Positions 1 to 12,720 of a stretch of 64,000 nt of DNA are shown here, one piece after another; position 1 is the stretch's first letter; the number at the start of each line of letters is the position of its first letter. The position numbers and the translations under genes were made by a program. Source of the stretch: Clytia hemisphaerica (lineage: Eukaryota > Cnidaria > Hydrozoa > Leptothecata > Clytiidae); the NCBI GenBank assembly GCA_902728285.1, contig CACVBU010000185.1, positions 1,544,845 through 1,608,844 on the forward strand. The letters run 5' to 3'. The notes under the pieces are model-generated. The model was given only the letters and a program-made list of their open reading frames with translations. It did no database searches and was not told the origin of the DNA.

Positions 1-3000
1 TGGGAAGTCGGGAGCTTTATAATGTCAGCATCAGTTAAGGGGCAAGTCGTTGAGGGATTGACAACACCAGTAAACATGACGTTTAAAGTGAATGGAACCA
101 AGTATGATTTGCCAAAAGCCAAATGTGTTTTCTGGGATATAGGTAAGTCACGGAGATTGTGATATCACAAAAAAAAATTATATTTTAATCATTCTCTTAA
201 TATTCCCAGCCACCTGTCTTTTTCCTAAATTGATAAAGACAAAACCTTCTTTAAATGTGTAGAAAAACTAATACCATAGTCATTGTAAAAACACTGGTCT
301 GGAAGGCTTTTGTCGCTTTTTATTGTTAAAAGATGGAGCTTACGGTACCAAAATCGATTTATTTTGCAAACTTTTTGATCATGTGATTGGAAAATAGACC
401 AATCCCAATTGAGGAGATTTTGGTAATGTGATCAAAAAGTATGCAAATCACAACTTGCCTTTTGTTTGCAACAAAAAGAAAATGAACAAAAAGCTAAAAC
501 AATACATTGCCAGACCGGGGTTTTTTATAATGACTATATGGTAATACCAAGTTTATGCATGTGTGTTTTTTCTGCGACGGAGAAGGTAAGGCTCTAATTT
601 GTCTACATCCTGACTGACTGAGGACGACGGTAAATCAGTACTTTCACCGTTCTCGACTTTGCAGGTTTTTCCGAATCGCTTCAGTCACTTTACCGTCCTC
701 CAAAGTGCAAATACATAAACTTGCTAAGAATTTACAGGCCTTGTAGTAATTTATATAAAATTCTTTACTTCCATAGACGGTAACTATTGGTCAACTCGTG
801 GTTGCAAAACCCTGGTGAATTCGAAAAATGAGGTCACATGTGAATGCAATCATTTGACAAATTTCGCCATTCTTTTCAATGTTTATCAAGTAGATGAAGA
901 TGTGTTGAAATCGCAAGAACTTTTGAATTATGTCAGTTTGATTGGATGTATTTTGTCAACGGGGTGTTTGGCTGCCACGCTATTTGCTTTCTCTTGTGCA
1001 CGGTAAGATTTTCAAAAAAACTTTACTTTTTAAAACATTCGCTGCCAATTACGAGTGGTAGAGCTGTCAGGATGCTTCAAAATGACCACAACGCTTTTGA
1101 TACAAAAACTTTTGCTTTCTTTAATTGCATTTTTGGAATTAATGTGAAATTCTGCGTCGAATGCTACAATATGAAGGCATATGAAAAAACTCAGGCCATA
1201 TAGGAGCCTCTGAGAGTCCAACAGATTTTAATGAAATTCCAAAGAGGTCATATTTTTACTTTCTGAAAAGGGCTTAACACTAAACATGTTAAGTCCCTGG
1301 AAATTTTCTTCACTTATTCAGCCTTTAGAATTAAGAATAGCTGAGCTTCAGCCAAAATTAATTGGTTCTTAAGAGAGTTTTAATATTTTCAAAATAAAAA
1401 AATTATCGTTACTTATCCTCGGTTTTAATATTAGAGGACCTTGTAATTTTGCACCCAGCCAGAGCCACTTGCAAACACTTTTTACCAAAAAGTAAAAATT
1501 TAGGGATCGCGTTCAAGTTTTTTAATCGTTTCTGCTCATCATCTGCTCATCTTTTCAGCCACAAGCATACGAGACGTAAAACCGCTCAACTCATTATCAT
1601 CAATTTCTGTATCGCACTTACTCTTCTCCTGATCGCTTTCATGTTGACCACAAAGATAACCATAACTTCAGGTGTTCTTTGTCATACAATGTCCGGTGTC
1701 CTACATTTCCTGCTGCTAGCTACCTTCTCCTGGACAGCAACTCAAGCGTCTTTCTTGTACAAGAAAACTGTCCGCGCGACAAGAAATTTTAAAGGAGAAG
1801 ACAGGAGGACATTTTACATCAGTTTCTGTCTAGCTTGGGGTGAGTTTTTTTATCTTAATTTAGTCAGATACTTTTAGCCTGGAGTCGTTTATAATCCGTG
1901 CAATGAAAATAATATGGGTGTTTTAAGATAAAACGATATTTGTTACAGGGTAATTAATTAATTAATTATCAGTTTGCATAAACTTCAATCTATGTCCCTA
2001 TAACTATTTTTTTATTAGTCGTGCGTCTATGCTAGACTATTTCTACTGTACAAGGGAGCCACCTAACGCTAATAATTAATTCCCCTGAATTTATATCCAC
2101 TTACCCCCATTAACCCTTCTTTTTTGCTGAACATTTAGATCAAGTATATCATTCTCATGATATTGGTTAGACCCGGCTGGAGATTGACCCAACAGAGGCT
2201 CAATCATAATGCTACAGTCGCTTATGCAACTGTGCCTTAAGCTTACTTGCAAGTTATAAGTTGCATAGCAAAGACATGTATAGTTTCATTTTTCTTTTCA
2301 CAATAGGTTTACCGATAGTCGTTTCAGGCGTAACTTCGAACTTTACTAGCGCACAGTTCGTTGAACCTGTCACACATTCGTAAGTCTATTTTCCAGACTT
2401 AAAATCAATTTATTTTCTACTTTGGTAAAATATTTGTTTTGGTGTAAAAAAATAAAGTGCCTTAATTGATCGTTTTTATTTATGATGTTTTTAATTAAAT
2501 TCTCTTTCATCACCAAATAACGTTTTGGTATAATAAATGTTTTGTATTTCCATCTCTTCCAACATACACTTCAATTTTGGGTTTGAATATTAGACAAAAA
2601 ATTCTTTGGCATTGTTAGGAAATTCCGGGGGAAATTCTTGGTCTTAGCTTTTTTTTAGAGCGAGGGATACTTTTGATGTTAATAGAAGCAAAGGGTTTCA
2701 TAGACGATGTTATCGTCCGGTACAGTGATAGTAAAGGCGGGAAAATATAGAGGTATGGCGGTATACGAAAAAAAAAATCGGTGGGAGAGTTTCGAAGACT
2801 GACACACTATACCGACTGTAAACTCTTTTTGGCAAAAAACTCGTTTGTGAATTTTTTTCGGCTTCGGGCTTATTTCAATTTACGTTCTGAAATGTAAAAC
2901 GTGAAATTTCAACTAAACAGTAGCTTCACCTGAACAAAGTTATCGTCTGTGAATTTTCATTGGCTAGTGAGAAAAGATTTGATGCCGGAGGTTGACGCAT

Positions 3001-3964
3001 TAATTACACCCCCTTCTCAAAGATCTACTGGGACCCCTTCTCATTGAAAGAATTGGCCAAAATATCGTCCCCAGTGAAAAATTATACTGTAATTTTTGTC
3101 CCTACTGAAAATAATCAGATAAGCAAATCATCACTGCAAAATGTTGTGCTTTTTTTTCCGTCCCCACTGAATTTTCTGGCTCGGAAACAATGGAATTCAG
3201 ATCCCCAGCCATGAAAAAACATAGGAATAGCAATCCCAATCGAGTTTTGGTCCGTTTTATACCCCCACTGGTTCAAAAAATACCACTGGGTCTGTGAGAA
3301 GGGGTTGCAGCTCATGGTTGTGAAAACGTGACGGGATTGATGAATTATACGACAACTCCCGTTTTCGAGTTTGCTTTTTTAGGCGAAACTCGTCCGGAAC
3401 TCGTCGAATACAATAGAATAGTCTAGCCTATCCTAAACTATAAATTCCTCCCGACTCTCTCTTAGATGCATCATGAAAGGTGATATTTTCATTTATTCGA
3501 CGATCATCCCAATCGCATGTATCATTTTGTTCAACCTCATTGTTTTCATAATGGTCATGCGCAAAGTTCATGGTCATTTCAAAACACGTGCTTCCTTTCA
3601 ACAAAACGAAGACAAGCAGATGTGGAAAAGAGCGAAGGCTACAATGGCGTGTATGGTTCTATTAGGATTGACCTGGAGTTTCGGATTCATGGCTGTTGGT
3701 GATTTACGTGCTCCTTTACAATGGCTGTTTTGTATCACGAACACTTTACAAGGCGTTTTTGTTTTTGTTTTCTACGTTCTTCTCAATGATGAAGTGCGAA
3801 AAGCTTGGAATTCAAATTGGACTGAAAGCTCATTTACATCAACTTTGGTATCACGTGCTACTAATATTCGAAAGTTGGTAGCAGAAAACGGATTAACGTT
3901 AGTTTCTTTCGCGACTAAAAGTCCGTCACCGAAACCAAAGCATAAAACAACAACTGAAACATGA
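1..3964 (+). CDS. Adhesion G protein-coupled receptor, C-terminal half (5' end outside window)
   Basis: Five exons join in phase: 1-142, 777-1002, 1559-1839, 2307-2379 and 3466-3964, giving 406 residues ending at TGA. Residues 1-75 are the end of a GAIN domain. The GPS pattern is complete: C42, W45, W52, C57, then C69-E-C71-N-H-L-T75, so autoproteolysis is expected between L74 and T75. Seven hydrophobic helices follow; TM1 lies at about 95-121, TM5 at 248-272, TM6 at 299-317 (with LGLTWSFGF) and TM7 at 325-347 (CITNTLQGVFVFVFYVLLND), which is the adhesion-GPCR (family B2) signature. C242 is the probable extracellular-loop-2 cysteine. The roughly 60-residue tail is Ser/Thr-rich. Family knowledge: these are plasma-membrane receptors activated by a tethered peptide starting at the GPS threonine. 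The N-terminal adhesion domains lie upstream of the window, so subfamily and ligand cannot be named. The 1.1-kb intron 4 carries a MITE. Confidence 0.93.
2994..3316. mobile_element. Inverted-repeat MITE, 'CCCAGTGGG/CTCACAGACC' family, copy 1
   Basis: The ends read inward as ACCCCCTTCTCA... and ...TCTGTGAGAAGGGGTT, a short imperfect terminal inverted repeat. The interior is a run of degenerate 35-45 bp units, each built on a 'cccactgaaaatttt' phrase. The same architecture recurs at 5799-6081, 20021-20290 and 26350-26553. It sits in the last intron of the adhesion GPCR. No coding capacity is seen. Confidence 0.6.
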
Positions 3965-6900
3965 TGTAAAAAAGTAGACCAAATGGTAAACACTGGATAG
4001 ATCTCTATGCTGAGCTAATCTTGATCCCGGTATTATTTCTGGGCTTAAAAACAAAGTTTGCACACAGACTGTTGTGCTCTGATTGGTTTATAACAGACAT
4101 TAGAATCCGATTGGATGGAGTAACTTAACGGAAACAGATGGTTGAAAACATGTTTTTCTTCGCCATCCATACAGGCAGCACTCTTCCACTTGGCATAAAG
4201 GCCCCCATAAAGGGCAAAAATATTTAAGTTCCACCTTTCATAATAACGATACTGACAATAGAGCAACACCATTTATATACTTTCTGTAAACCCGCTTCTT
4301 CATCTCCTATTATACCGGTTTTTCGAGTAAACTTAGTTGCTATCGATACAGCATTGGGATTTCAAAAATACATTTACTGGAGAACCTGAACAGAGCTCCG
4401 CGTGTAACCACTTTTATATGTTGAATGGTTTGAGGCGATGCGTTTGTGTGATTGTATCACATTCCAATATAGAACTTATCAATAGCTTTGCTAAGAAGTA
4501 CCTTGCCATTTTAAAAATAGTGAAAATTTGTGAATAGCGAAAGATAAACTTTAAAAGTATCAAAAAATGATGTTTTCACTTTCGACCCTTGGACCCTTAC
4601 CGGGACAAATTATTGGGGCATCTTATTGGGACAAATTTAACCAATTTTGACCAAATTTTGATCTTTCAGGGGGTAAAAAGTTCAAATTTTCCTATTTCTC
4701 CGACCCTTAGTGGGACTGAAATTTGATTTTCTGATTTTTCCGACCAACTTTGGAGATCCAAAAGAAGTACCCTTAAAGGGCAGCACATACCGTACCCTTT
4801 ATTTGCCTAAGTACTCTCCCCTCGAGCTCTAAATAATCATCAATATATATAATATAAAAGATTCAGAGGCCTATAGCCCCAAAGAAACATCAGCTTCTCT
4901 AGATTATCATCAACATAGCCATCTTTTGCACTGACAGATTTCCATCGGCCATGTTTCTAGAAAAGACGATCTTTTATCCCGTTGTTGGCGGTACATGTGC
5001 CTCCTCCACGACGCATGCTGTGGGTCCCAAATAACTTTTCATCGACCCCAATATACGTTTCATATAATTCAGGACTATTAACCTTACAGTAGAATAATAA
5101 AAAGGTTCATTCGAACGTTTCAGCTTGTGATTCTTCAAAGTTTTAAAGAAAGACATTCCCCTGAACAAAAACTCATCATCTTCAACGATCTCAGCCCTAT
5201 TATTATACTTTCTGATAAAATCGATAGCGGGCAAGATTGGGAGTCTAGATTGACAATGAACACCCAGGCTCAAATCCTATACTGGTTGGTTTTTGATTCT
5301 TCAATGAATATTTTCATGTGCATTTGGTTGAATACTACGTCCCTGAGGGTGATATAAGCCGCCTTTTGGAACCTCAGGAATCCACAAAAATTGTTGTAAT
5401 AAAATAGCCAGAAAATTAAAGCTATGATTCAAAAACTTTTCGACAAATATTTTTCAGCAGAAAACACAAAAACATAAAAATATCAACGTTAAATCTCTCA
5501 AGACAGTAAAGACATCTTTTCGTCGAGTGTCGCGGTGCACTCCTTTGATATGTTCAGGCGTGATTGGAAACTTCTTGGTCGCAAAAATGTCAATTGAATA
5601 AAGCAAGAACCTGGTCAGGAAATGCAAGCAGAAAGGTTGAATTTTTGTCGCGTGATCAAAACGAATGGGCAATCTACATTCTTTTTGCTGGGTGACGTCA
5701 CAACAGCAGCTCCACTGCAGTGGCTGAGCAAATATATATATTATGCTGCCATATTGTCAGTTTCTCAAGAAATAGACTTTGCCCGATATTCTAGGACACC
5801 CCTGTCTCACAGCCCCGGTGGACCTTTTTTTTCTCAGTGGGAATAAAAATTCCTATTGAAATCCCTACGGAGATAGAAATTATATTGTTCCAAGGTTAAA
5901 AAACCCAGTGGGGATGGTTTTGGAGTGCAATTTTTAAAGATGGAATTTCGAGTGGAGATGAAATCAAAGTCAATTTCCCAGTGGGGTTGAAATTCAAGGG
6001 TGTTTTCCCACCGGGGACGAAATTTTTGCTTAATTTTCCAGTGGGGGTGGGGTCCCAACAGGTCTGTGACACAGGGGTTTTCTAGGTGCAAAGGATTGAC
6101 GACTAAATGGAATAGCTTCGAGCTCAAGCCATGTCGAAATTTTAGCTACCTTCGTCAAACCAACGATGTAAAAATAATAGATAACCAACTACCTCTAGAA
6201 GGCACTTCTCCCAAGAGAACAACCATTGTTTTCCTATTGAAATGAGCACTCCTTTAAAAAGCTCTGTGTGCAGTGCGTGTTATGCTTTTAGCTAGATTTT
6301 GACACACTTTTTGACATCCACTGAATTGATAGAAAATTTGAATTGTTATTTACTGCAAATTTTGGAATTTTTCTTCAAAAGATAAAGGTGCCAATCTTTA
6401 GACAAATTGACTACGGATCGGCCTGATACCACTTAATCTTCATCTGGATAAATAAACGCTCATAAAATGCTGTTATCTGAAAAATATATGTGTGATTTGA
6501 AGTGCGATATCTCACGAATGGAAAGTGCATGAAGGTTGCCTGATACAAAATAAACAGAAGAATGTTTATAGAACAACAAGAAGCCCAAGGGCATGAAGGC
6601 CCAGCATTAAAAGTTTTGTTTCTAAATAAGAGTGATAAAGTTTGCTTAAAATCATCAATTATAACTTACAAGCTTTTTTATATTGAATTGGCACGAATGT
6701 GGAGCAAGATTGGTCAGAAAGAGGAAGAGAAAAACATTTTTTTGCTTATATTAGCACAATATAACAAACTGATATGAAACATGTGTCTAACATGAAACGG
6801 GAACACTTATTTATGTAAAAATAAAACTTTTGAAAAATCTTTAACAAACATGATTGTGTTAAAGCTCTAACTAAAGGGAGCAAAAACAAATGATAAAAAG

Positions 6901-7476
6901 TAAAATTAAAAATTTTTTCTCGCAACCACAGCTGCTGCAACCTCAACAGCAGCACTCAAAAAATGCAAAATTTGTATATAAAAATGTCCATAAAAACTGA
7001 ACAATTTGGAGTTATTGGCTGAAATTTTGTACAGTGACTCACTTTCAGATGCAGATCATAATTCAGTAAGTGTTTTTCCCAAAATGAGGCTATTTCAAGA
7101 TGGTGTCTGACAAGGTGGCGCCGATAAGCTCTTTTGACCGTTTTGGACTGAAATGGCTTAATTTTCTTAGATAAATGTATCTATAATGTCCTTATTGTTT
7201 ATTTTTTTAACCATTATGATATGCTGAAATTGTGTACAAAATTTGAGCTTTTTAGTTCAATTTTACCAGGAGAAACAGTCAAAAGAAACTTGCAAAATCA
7301 GACAAAACCGCAATACAAGATGCAACATGGAGAATGCTCAAAATGCCTTGCGACAACTTTTTCAAAACAGTAGATTTGAGCCCGGCTCGAACCACCAAAG
7401 TTATTTGTCCGTGATTCTGAGCCCAGCATGTGCTACCAAGCCGCTGCAAAAATTTGAAATTACAAACTCCTACCCC
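3965..7476. other. Intergenic region after the adhesion GPCR; repeats only
   Basis: No host gene can be supported. It holds a degenerate 'gaccctTAgtGGGaca' repeat (about 4575-4810), a MITE (5799-6081) and a roughly 36-bp segment at 6155-6190 that recurs inverted at 9301-9335. The minus-strand reading at 4974-5273 (99 codons) has protein-like composition, but no family is recognised and no splice context is clear. A weak plus-strand reading at 6562-6777 is probably repeat-derived. Confidence 0.6.
5799..6081. mobile_element. Inverted-repeat MITE, 'CCCAGTGGG/CTCACAGACC' family, copy 2
   Basis: The best-preserved copy. The left end ACACCCCTGTCTCACAGCC is matched by the complement of the right end GGTCTGTGACACAGGGG, about 20 bp. 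The interior repeats phrases such as 'cccagtggggatgg' and 'ccggggacgaaattttt' every 35-50 bp. It is non-coding. Confidence 0.7.
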
Positions 7477-7714
7477 TACCGTGAGATCGGGTAACTTGCA
7501 TCAGTGAAAGCTAACATGCATAGCCCTCAAATGACTGACCAATCAAAGCAGCAAAATTTCAAAACAAATAAACTACGCAGCTTCGCTCGCAGCTCTACTC
7601 TACCATTTTTGTTTTGATTTCACTTTGTATTTTAAGGACCAGACAGGTCATTCATTTGAGGGCTATGCATGTTAACATCCACTGAACTGATGCAAGTTAC
7701 CCGACTTCACGGTA
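7477..7714. mobile_element. MITE, TACCGTGA family, copy 1 (TA target site)
   Basis: The left end TACCGTGAGATCGGGTAAC is answered by GTTACCCGACTTCACGGTA at the right end. Longer inner inverted segments ('catgcatagccctcaaatga' on both sides) make the whole element nearly palindromic. It is bounded by TA dinucleotides, as for Tc1/mariner-type insertions. Copies lie at 8033-8254 and 14591-14818, with a half copy at 15220-15279. Confidence 0.8.
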
Positions 7715-8032
7715 TATTGTACAAAAAATTTACAGTGGGAAATTTGAATTTATCGCTGTCCTCACTTACTAAAATAAAAACCATATTTCTGAACTTGCGT
7801 TTTCTCTTAAAGAGTGTGACCGTTGAAAGAATTTGTTTGGTTTTCAACTTTGTTGAACGGAATTTTTGTCGAATTTGTCAAACATTTCTTGTTGTCAAAC
7901 TTGTTGAACAGAGTTTTGGTCGAATTTGTCGAGCATTTCCTGTTGCCAAAGTTTAAGTGGAACCTAATCGAATACTCACAATTTTAGTGCAGCAACCTTT
8001 GAAAATTTTGATTAATTATGTCGTCTGGTATG

Positions 8033-8254
8033 TACCGTGAAAAAGGGTAACTTGCATCAGTGGAGGCTAACATGCATAGCCCTCAAATGAATGACCTGGC
8101 TGGTCATTAAAATACAACTATGCAGCTCCGCTCGCAGCTCTACTCTACCATTTTTGTTTTGATTTATTTTTGTATTTTAATGACCAGCTGGGTCTTTCAT
8201 TTGAGGGCTATGCATGTTAGCCTCCAATGATGCAAGTTACCCTTTTTCACGGTA
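8033..8254. mobile_element. MITE, TACCGTGA family, copy 2
   Basis: Ends are TACCGTGAAAAAGGGTAAC and GTTACCCTTTTTCACGGTA, a perfect terminal inverted repeat over that length. Nearly all of the 222-bp element is palindromic. It lies 318 bp from copy 1 in a region without genes. Confidence 0.8.
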
Positions 8255-8599
8255 CTGATGTGAACTAAAAAAACTGAGCATGATCGAGACAAATATAAAA
8301 TTTCACCATAATTTTATGCAGAAAAAGTATCAAAATATCCAACAATACAAATAGAGGCTATTCTAGTCAACCTCTTGCTGTTTGAATAATTTTTTTTGTT
8401 GAATATAAAAGCCTGATGAACACACATTTCGCACACGTTAAAGTTAATAGTTATTCTGATAAAATGCCTGATTCCTCTTAATCATCAAGGAGATAGCAAG
8501 AGAGTAGTAAACATTACATAAGAGAACATACCTGTAATAATCTGGTTGGTGTTTGAACCTTCATTTTGAACAATAATGAGAAAACATCGATGAAAACCC

Positions 8600-8815
8600 T
8601 CAAGCAAAATCAGTGTAAAAAATGCAACTTTCAAAATAGTCTTTAAAAGCTTTTATGTCAATAAGTATGAGCATCCACTTCTGTGGGTGCAAGTCAGAGC
8701 TACACTTAACTAATTGAAAAACATTTGAAACAGTAAACTTTCCTTTATAAGTCTCAAGGTCCATAAAGAAATCAAAACATTGACCGACAACCAAAATGTG
8801 ATTCTCAGGCGCCAT
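8600..8815 (-). CDS. Weak protein-like reading frame, unrecognised
   Basis: A 71-codon minus-strand frame opens with ATG at 8815 in a favourable context. It contains a fairly non-repetitive peptide with segments such as FFMDLETYKGKFTVSN and LHPQKWMLILIDIKAF. About 40 bases beyond its stop on the same strand is a short ATG reading (MKVQTPTRLLQ) ending at a GTATGT donor-like site, so a first exon of a minus-strand gene is conceivable. No further exon, family or conserved motif was found. A chance frame or transposon remnant is as likely. Confidence 0.18.
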   Translation of the reverse strand: MAPENHILVVGQCFDFFMDLETYKGKFTVSNVFQLVKCSSDLHPQKWMLILIDIKAFKDYFESCIFYTDFA

Positions 8816-10738
8816 CTTGGATTCCGTTCGGAGAAAATAAACCCACGGCCGCAGTAGAATCGATATTCTTTACAGGACGCAGCCTAAGACGACCCGAGCA
8901 AATCGATTAAATTTTATGCGAATGCCCCCGATTGAATCGCACCAAAAGAGCAACCATGGCACGGACAGGAGTGAGAGAGGACAGAAAAACAGAACACGGC
9001 ACGGACTGCGGACAGACAGGACAGGACAGACAGACACACGGAAAGTTCCTCTTGAAAGGCCCCTTCGCTAGCCGCTGGGCCAATAATATCTAATTAAAAA
9101 ATTCCTTCTGTGAGGCTGCCTATAGGAAAATACACTTTTTTTAACCCAAATTTTGGAAAAATATACATCACGTGATCGATTCTGTCCAATAGAAGGTTGC
9201 AAATGAAGCAAATTTTTATTTAATTGCACTTTTTACAATACAAAATGTCATTAATATTTTTACAACCGTAACACGGATGTTTTTTGAGAATCAAGGCAAG
9301 TTGGTTATCTATTATTTTTACATCATTGGTCAAACATACTAAAACACCCTTCCTTCCAACCTCGTTCCCTGCGTATAATCAGCTTTTTGATTCTTACTGA
9401 TAGCGCTATATAATATTCTCTGGCGTCAATCAGTAACGTAAATAAAGCATGAGATACACGGGGACGAGGTTACCTTCCTTCCTTCCACATGTTTCAAATA
9501 AAATAGCTCCTATTATACCGTGATCGCTAGCATCAAACTTTGCAATACTTTTGTTCTGACAAATGCTAATTGTTTTTGAATATTTCCCCGCTATAAGGGG
9601 AAATATTAGTTAAAAAGGCTTTTCTCCGATCCTTGGCTATTTACGCCCTTTTTGCGCCCTTAATAACGACCACGCCTCTCCCGATCGATTTGTGCAGCGA
9701 GGCATTTGTGCAGCGATGCGGAACTCTTGTCTATAGTGTAAAACCTTTAGTCAGGATTAATCAATGTGCGATTTTTATTGATGAAATTTAACTCACCATG
9801 TGGTGCATGTTCTGGACTGTTTTGGTTGTCAACTCGACTGAATTGGAAAATTTCTCTCTGGTTATTTTTCAGACAGTCAGACAGCTTTAAAAGTGACTTT
9901 CAGAAATCTTTTTCCTAAGGATTTTTGAAGTTTTTGGATGCAATATTCTTTATTTTTTTTATTTATTTTTCTCCTAAAAGTGCCATACAGCGTGCTGGTG
10001 ATTAAGGAAGCATTGATCACCAACAGTGTGAGTAAACAACAGTGCTTGATCACTAAAAAGGTACACCGCAAAAATATAAACCTTGTCTGCTTGTTTGCTT
10101 GTTGAGCAGATTGATTTACATTCTCGACAAAGAAGTCGATAGAAAAACTATTGTCCGATATTTCAGGTTGACATATATTCTTGACAAAGAGGTCGATAGA
10201 ATAAAGCATCTCCTCTTTTGTGGATTAGATTGGTGTCAAGAGATTCATATATCAACAAACTTCCACATAAATATAAACATGAAGGTAATCCAAGGTAATT
10301 TCAACCAAGCATGTGTGAAACGTTCGTTTTTAATCTTAGATTTCTGGCCCCCTCCCCCTGTTCGTTTTCGTTCGTTTTTGGCTGACCAACTCCCCTCCCC
10401 CCTCAGCGACTAACGTACTTTTTGAATGGCCCCTTAAAGAAGTCATTGCCAAAAAAATGACAAAACGGTCGTAATGCAATTCCTTGACCTTTGCCTTTAT
10501 GATTCCAATAAAAACTGCTGATTTGGCCTATCCCATTTGTGCTGGTTTCCTTAATTTTTAACAAACTTAGCTTTACTGTTCTTTTGTTATACATTTTTTA
10601 ATATACATTATATACATATATATATCAATATACATTTTGTGCTTAATCTGAGGTTTACATTCAGTGTAATTTTTGAAACACATGACTACAATATGCAACG
10701 TTCCTCACTTTGACATTTTCTTGTTATGAACCCTCATT

Positions 10739-10866
10739 ACGCTCTTTTTTTATAAGAACCATGAAATTTGAGTTAAGCCTAGGCTTGTTCTTATTTTTTC
10801 TATTGTCTAGAATGATAGACCTATTGTTTCAGTCTAAGCCTGATTGTTCTTATAAAAAAAGAGTGT
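10739..10866. mobile_element. Short MITE, CTTTTTTTATAAGAAC family, copy 1
   Basis: Left end ACGCTCTTTTTTTATAAGAA is matched by TTCTTATAAAAAAAGAGTGT at the right end, with about 90 bp of non-coding centre. Similar ends occur at 11690-11958, 26827-27194, 51470-51750 and partially near 62850-62950 and 63808. Confidence 0.65.
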
Positions 10867-10992
10867 ATGCTGTTAACCCTTTCAGTACCGAGCCCTTTTT
10901 TCTATTTTTTTAGCCTACACTTTTTTATAAGCGTATCGTAATGCCCGAAGTTTTTATCATCTTATCCTGGAGATGAGCTTACTTTTTTAAAA

Positions 10993-11210
10993 TACAGTAG
11001 AGTCTCCATAACTCGAACCTCTATTACTCGAACGTCTCCTTAACTCGAACAAATTCGTTGCCAGCATGAAAATCTCCTAATAAACTCTTATAAAAAAACC
11101 TCCATATATCGAATGTTCCCCTTTTTTGGCTCCATAACTCGAATTTTGTTTTCCTTTCCTGAACTTGAAAAATATAAGCAATCTGATTGGCTAAGAGACA
11201 AACCATCGTA
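10993..11210. mobile_element. Tigger/pogo-like element end, solo
   Basis: TACAGTAGAGTCTCCATAAC at 10993 followed by repeated 'actcgaac' phrases matches the usual terminus style of pogo/Tigger (Tc1-mariner) elements. No opposite end was found downstream, so it is probably truncated. A complete short relative with both ends is at 30145-30323. Confidence 0.45.
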
Positions 11211-11689
11211 GCTTTTAACTAACTTTGAAGATTGAACGGTAGATTCATATGAGTAGTCTATACGAGCTCCGTCATCCAGTGTGAATGCAATGTAGAAACA
11301 AGTGGCCTCAAAAGCAATAGGTGGTTTTTTTAGACTCATCGAACTTATCAGAGGAAGGAATTGTAATTTCATTGTCAATTAACGAGCGTTGCACTGCTTC
11401 GCATGTTTCCGACGTACTTGCTCTATTGTCTTAAATCCGCCAGTGAAAGCTTCGTAAAAAGGGCGGGGGTGTAGATAAACCAAATGGTATAAGCACAGTA
11501 AAAAAGCTTCTTTTTCAGCTCCATTAAAATCTCAAGAAGATTTTGCGCTCAGGAAATATATCGACATGAATCATGATGACTCTCAAACTGATCCGGATCG
11601 AATAGGATTTCGTTATCGATGACGTCACAAAAGCAGTGTTGGCGAAAGTGATTGATTATTTGAACGAAAACTTTCCGTTGTAGATGATG

Positions 11690-11958
11690 CACGCTTTTTT
11701 TTTATAAGAATACACTTTATAAGAATGTCCATGATGAAAATGGCCAAAAAATTAAGAATATTCTAAGAATTTCACCATCATGGAATTTTGCTACTCAAGC
11801 TAAGACTATCATTTTTAGAGCATTTTAAATTATAAATTGCCAATTACCCCTAAGTAATAAGAATGCTGTAAGAATATTTTAGGATGATTTTCCCAAAAAA
11901 GTTAAGAATATCCATGATGAAATGGATTTACACCATTCTTATTAAAAAAAAAGCGTGT
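11690..11958. mobile_element. MITE, CTTTTTTTATAAGAA family, copy 2
   Basis: Ends are CACGCTTTTTTTTATAAGAA and a complementary ATTCTTATTAAAAAAAAAGCGTG. The interior repeats 'taagaatattc' and an inverted 'catgatga' phrase. No open frame of note. Confidence 0.65.
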
Positions 11959-12720
11959 AGATAAGGCAAATTCTTAACGTTCGAATGCTTCAAACGTTCA
12001 GAATAAATTTATTGACTCTTATGTTTTTATGTTTCTCAAGCCTTCCTTTAACAACCCCTGAATCTAAGTCAGTGCTATAGATGCATCAAATACATTTCTT
12101 AAAAATTTGAGTTTAAAATTAAAGAGAAAATTTGAGGCTTGCTGCTGATTTCAAACATACTAGGTCTGTTGTATAATTTTTAAAAGTTCCAAACGTGGAT
12201 GGAGCGCCCGCTATGCTGGCGGCGCCCTCATAGAAATTTCGAGCCGCCCCCCTGCCCGCTTTCGAACGCTGGTCCCGCATTCATAGCCCAGCGAAACAAC
12301 CTGCTTCCAACAAAACTTGGCAAGGAACTCATCAGATTTGTTGTTTTTTTTGCACCTCCACACGTTAGCAGATATTTTGATTTTTTGTAAGTTTGTAAGC
12401 TATTTTTAAACAAGAAAATTTCCATCTAGAGCTGGATTGATTAGATTGCTGTGTATTAGATATGTTTAGGGAATGTTCAGGCCGTACCGAAGTTAAGTTG
12501 TGTAATGTTTTTACTACTTTTTGGTTGTAGTCCCACTAACTTGTTGTTTGGTAGAATGTGGCAACCTATTGATTCAGTTCTGCCATCTGCCTTTTAAATT
12601 AATATTACTCCGTCCATTTGGGCCAGAAATTATATGGTTTGTATGTACTGTTCTGTGCTTGATTGTTGGGGGGAGGGGTGGAACAAGTAGAAGGGTTCAT
12701 GGTACTCTGGGGAGAGAATA

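Larger units (their letters stand above)
8255..12720. other. Gene-poor repeat region
   Basis: No gene is supported apart from the weak minus-strand frame at 8600-8815. The stretch holds a GGACA/GACAG-rich patch (about 8955-9040), a tandem duplication at 10110-10200 (two 'tattcTtgacaaagaagtcgatagaa' units), a solo Tigger-like end (10993-11210) and two elements ending in CTTTTTTTATAAGAA (10739-10866, 11690-11958). Confidence 0.55.

Noticed and set aside
1950..1970. TAATTAAT repeat as a homeodomain site cluster
   Set aside because: A short AT microsatellite in an intron, with no evidence beyond composition.
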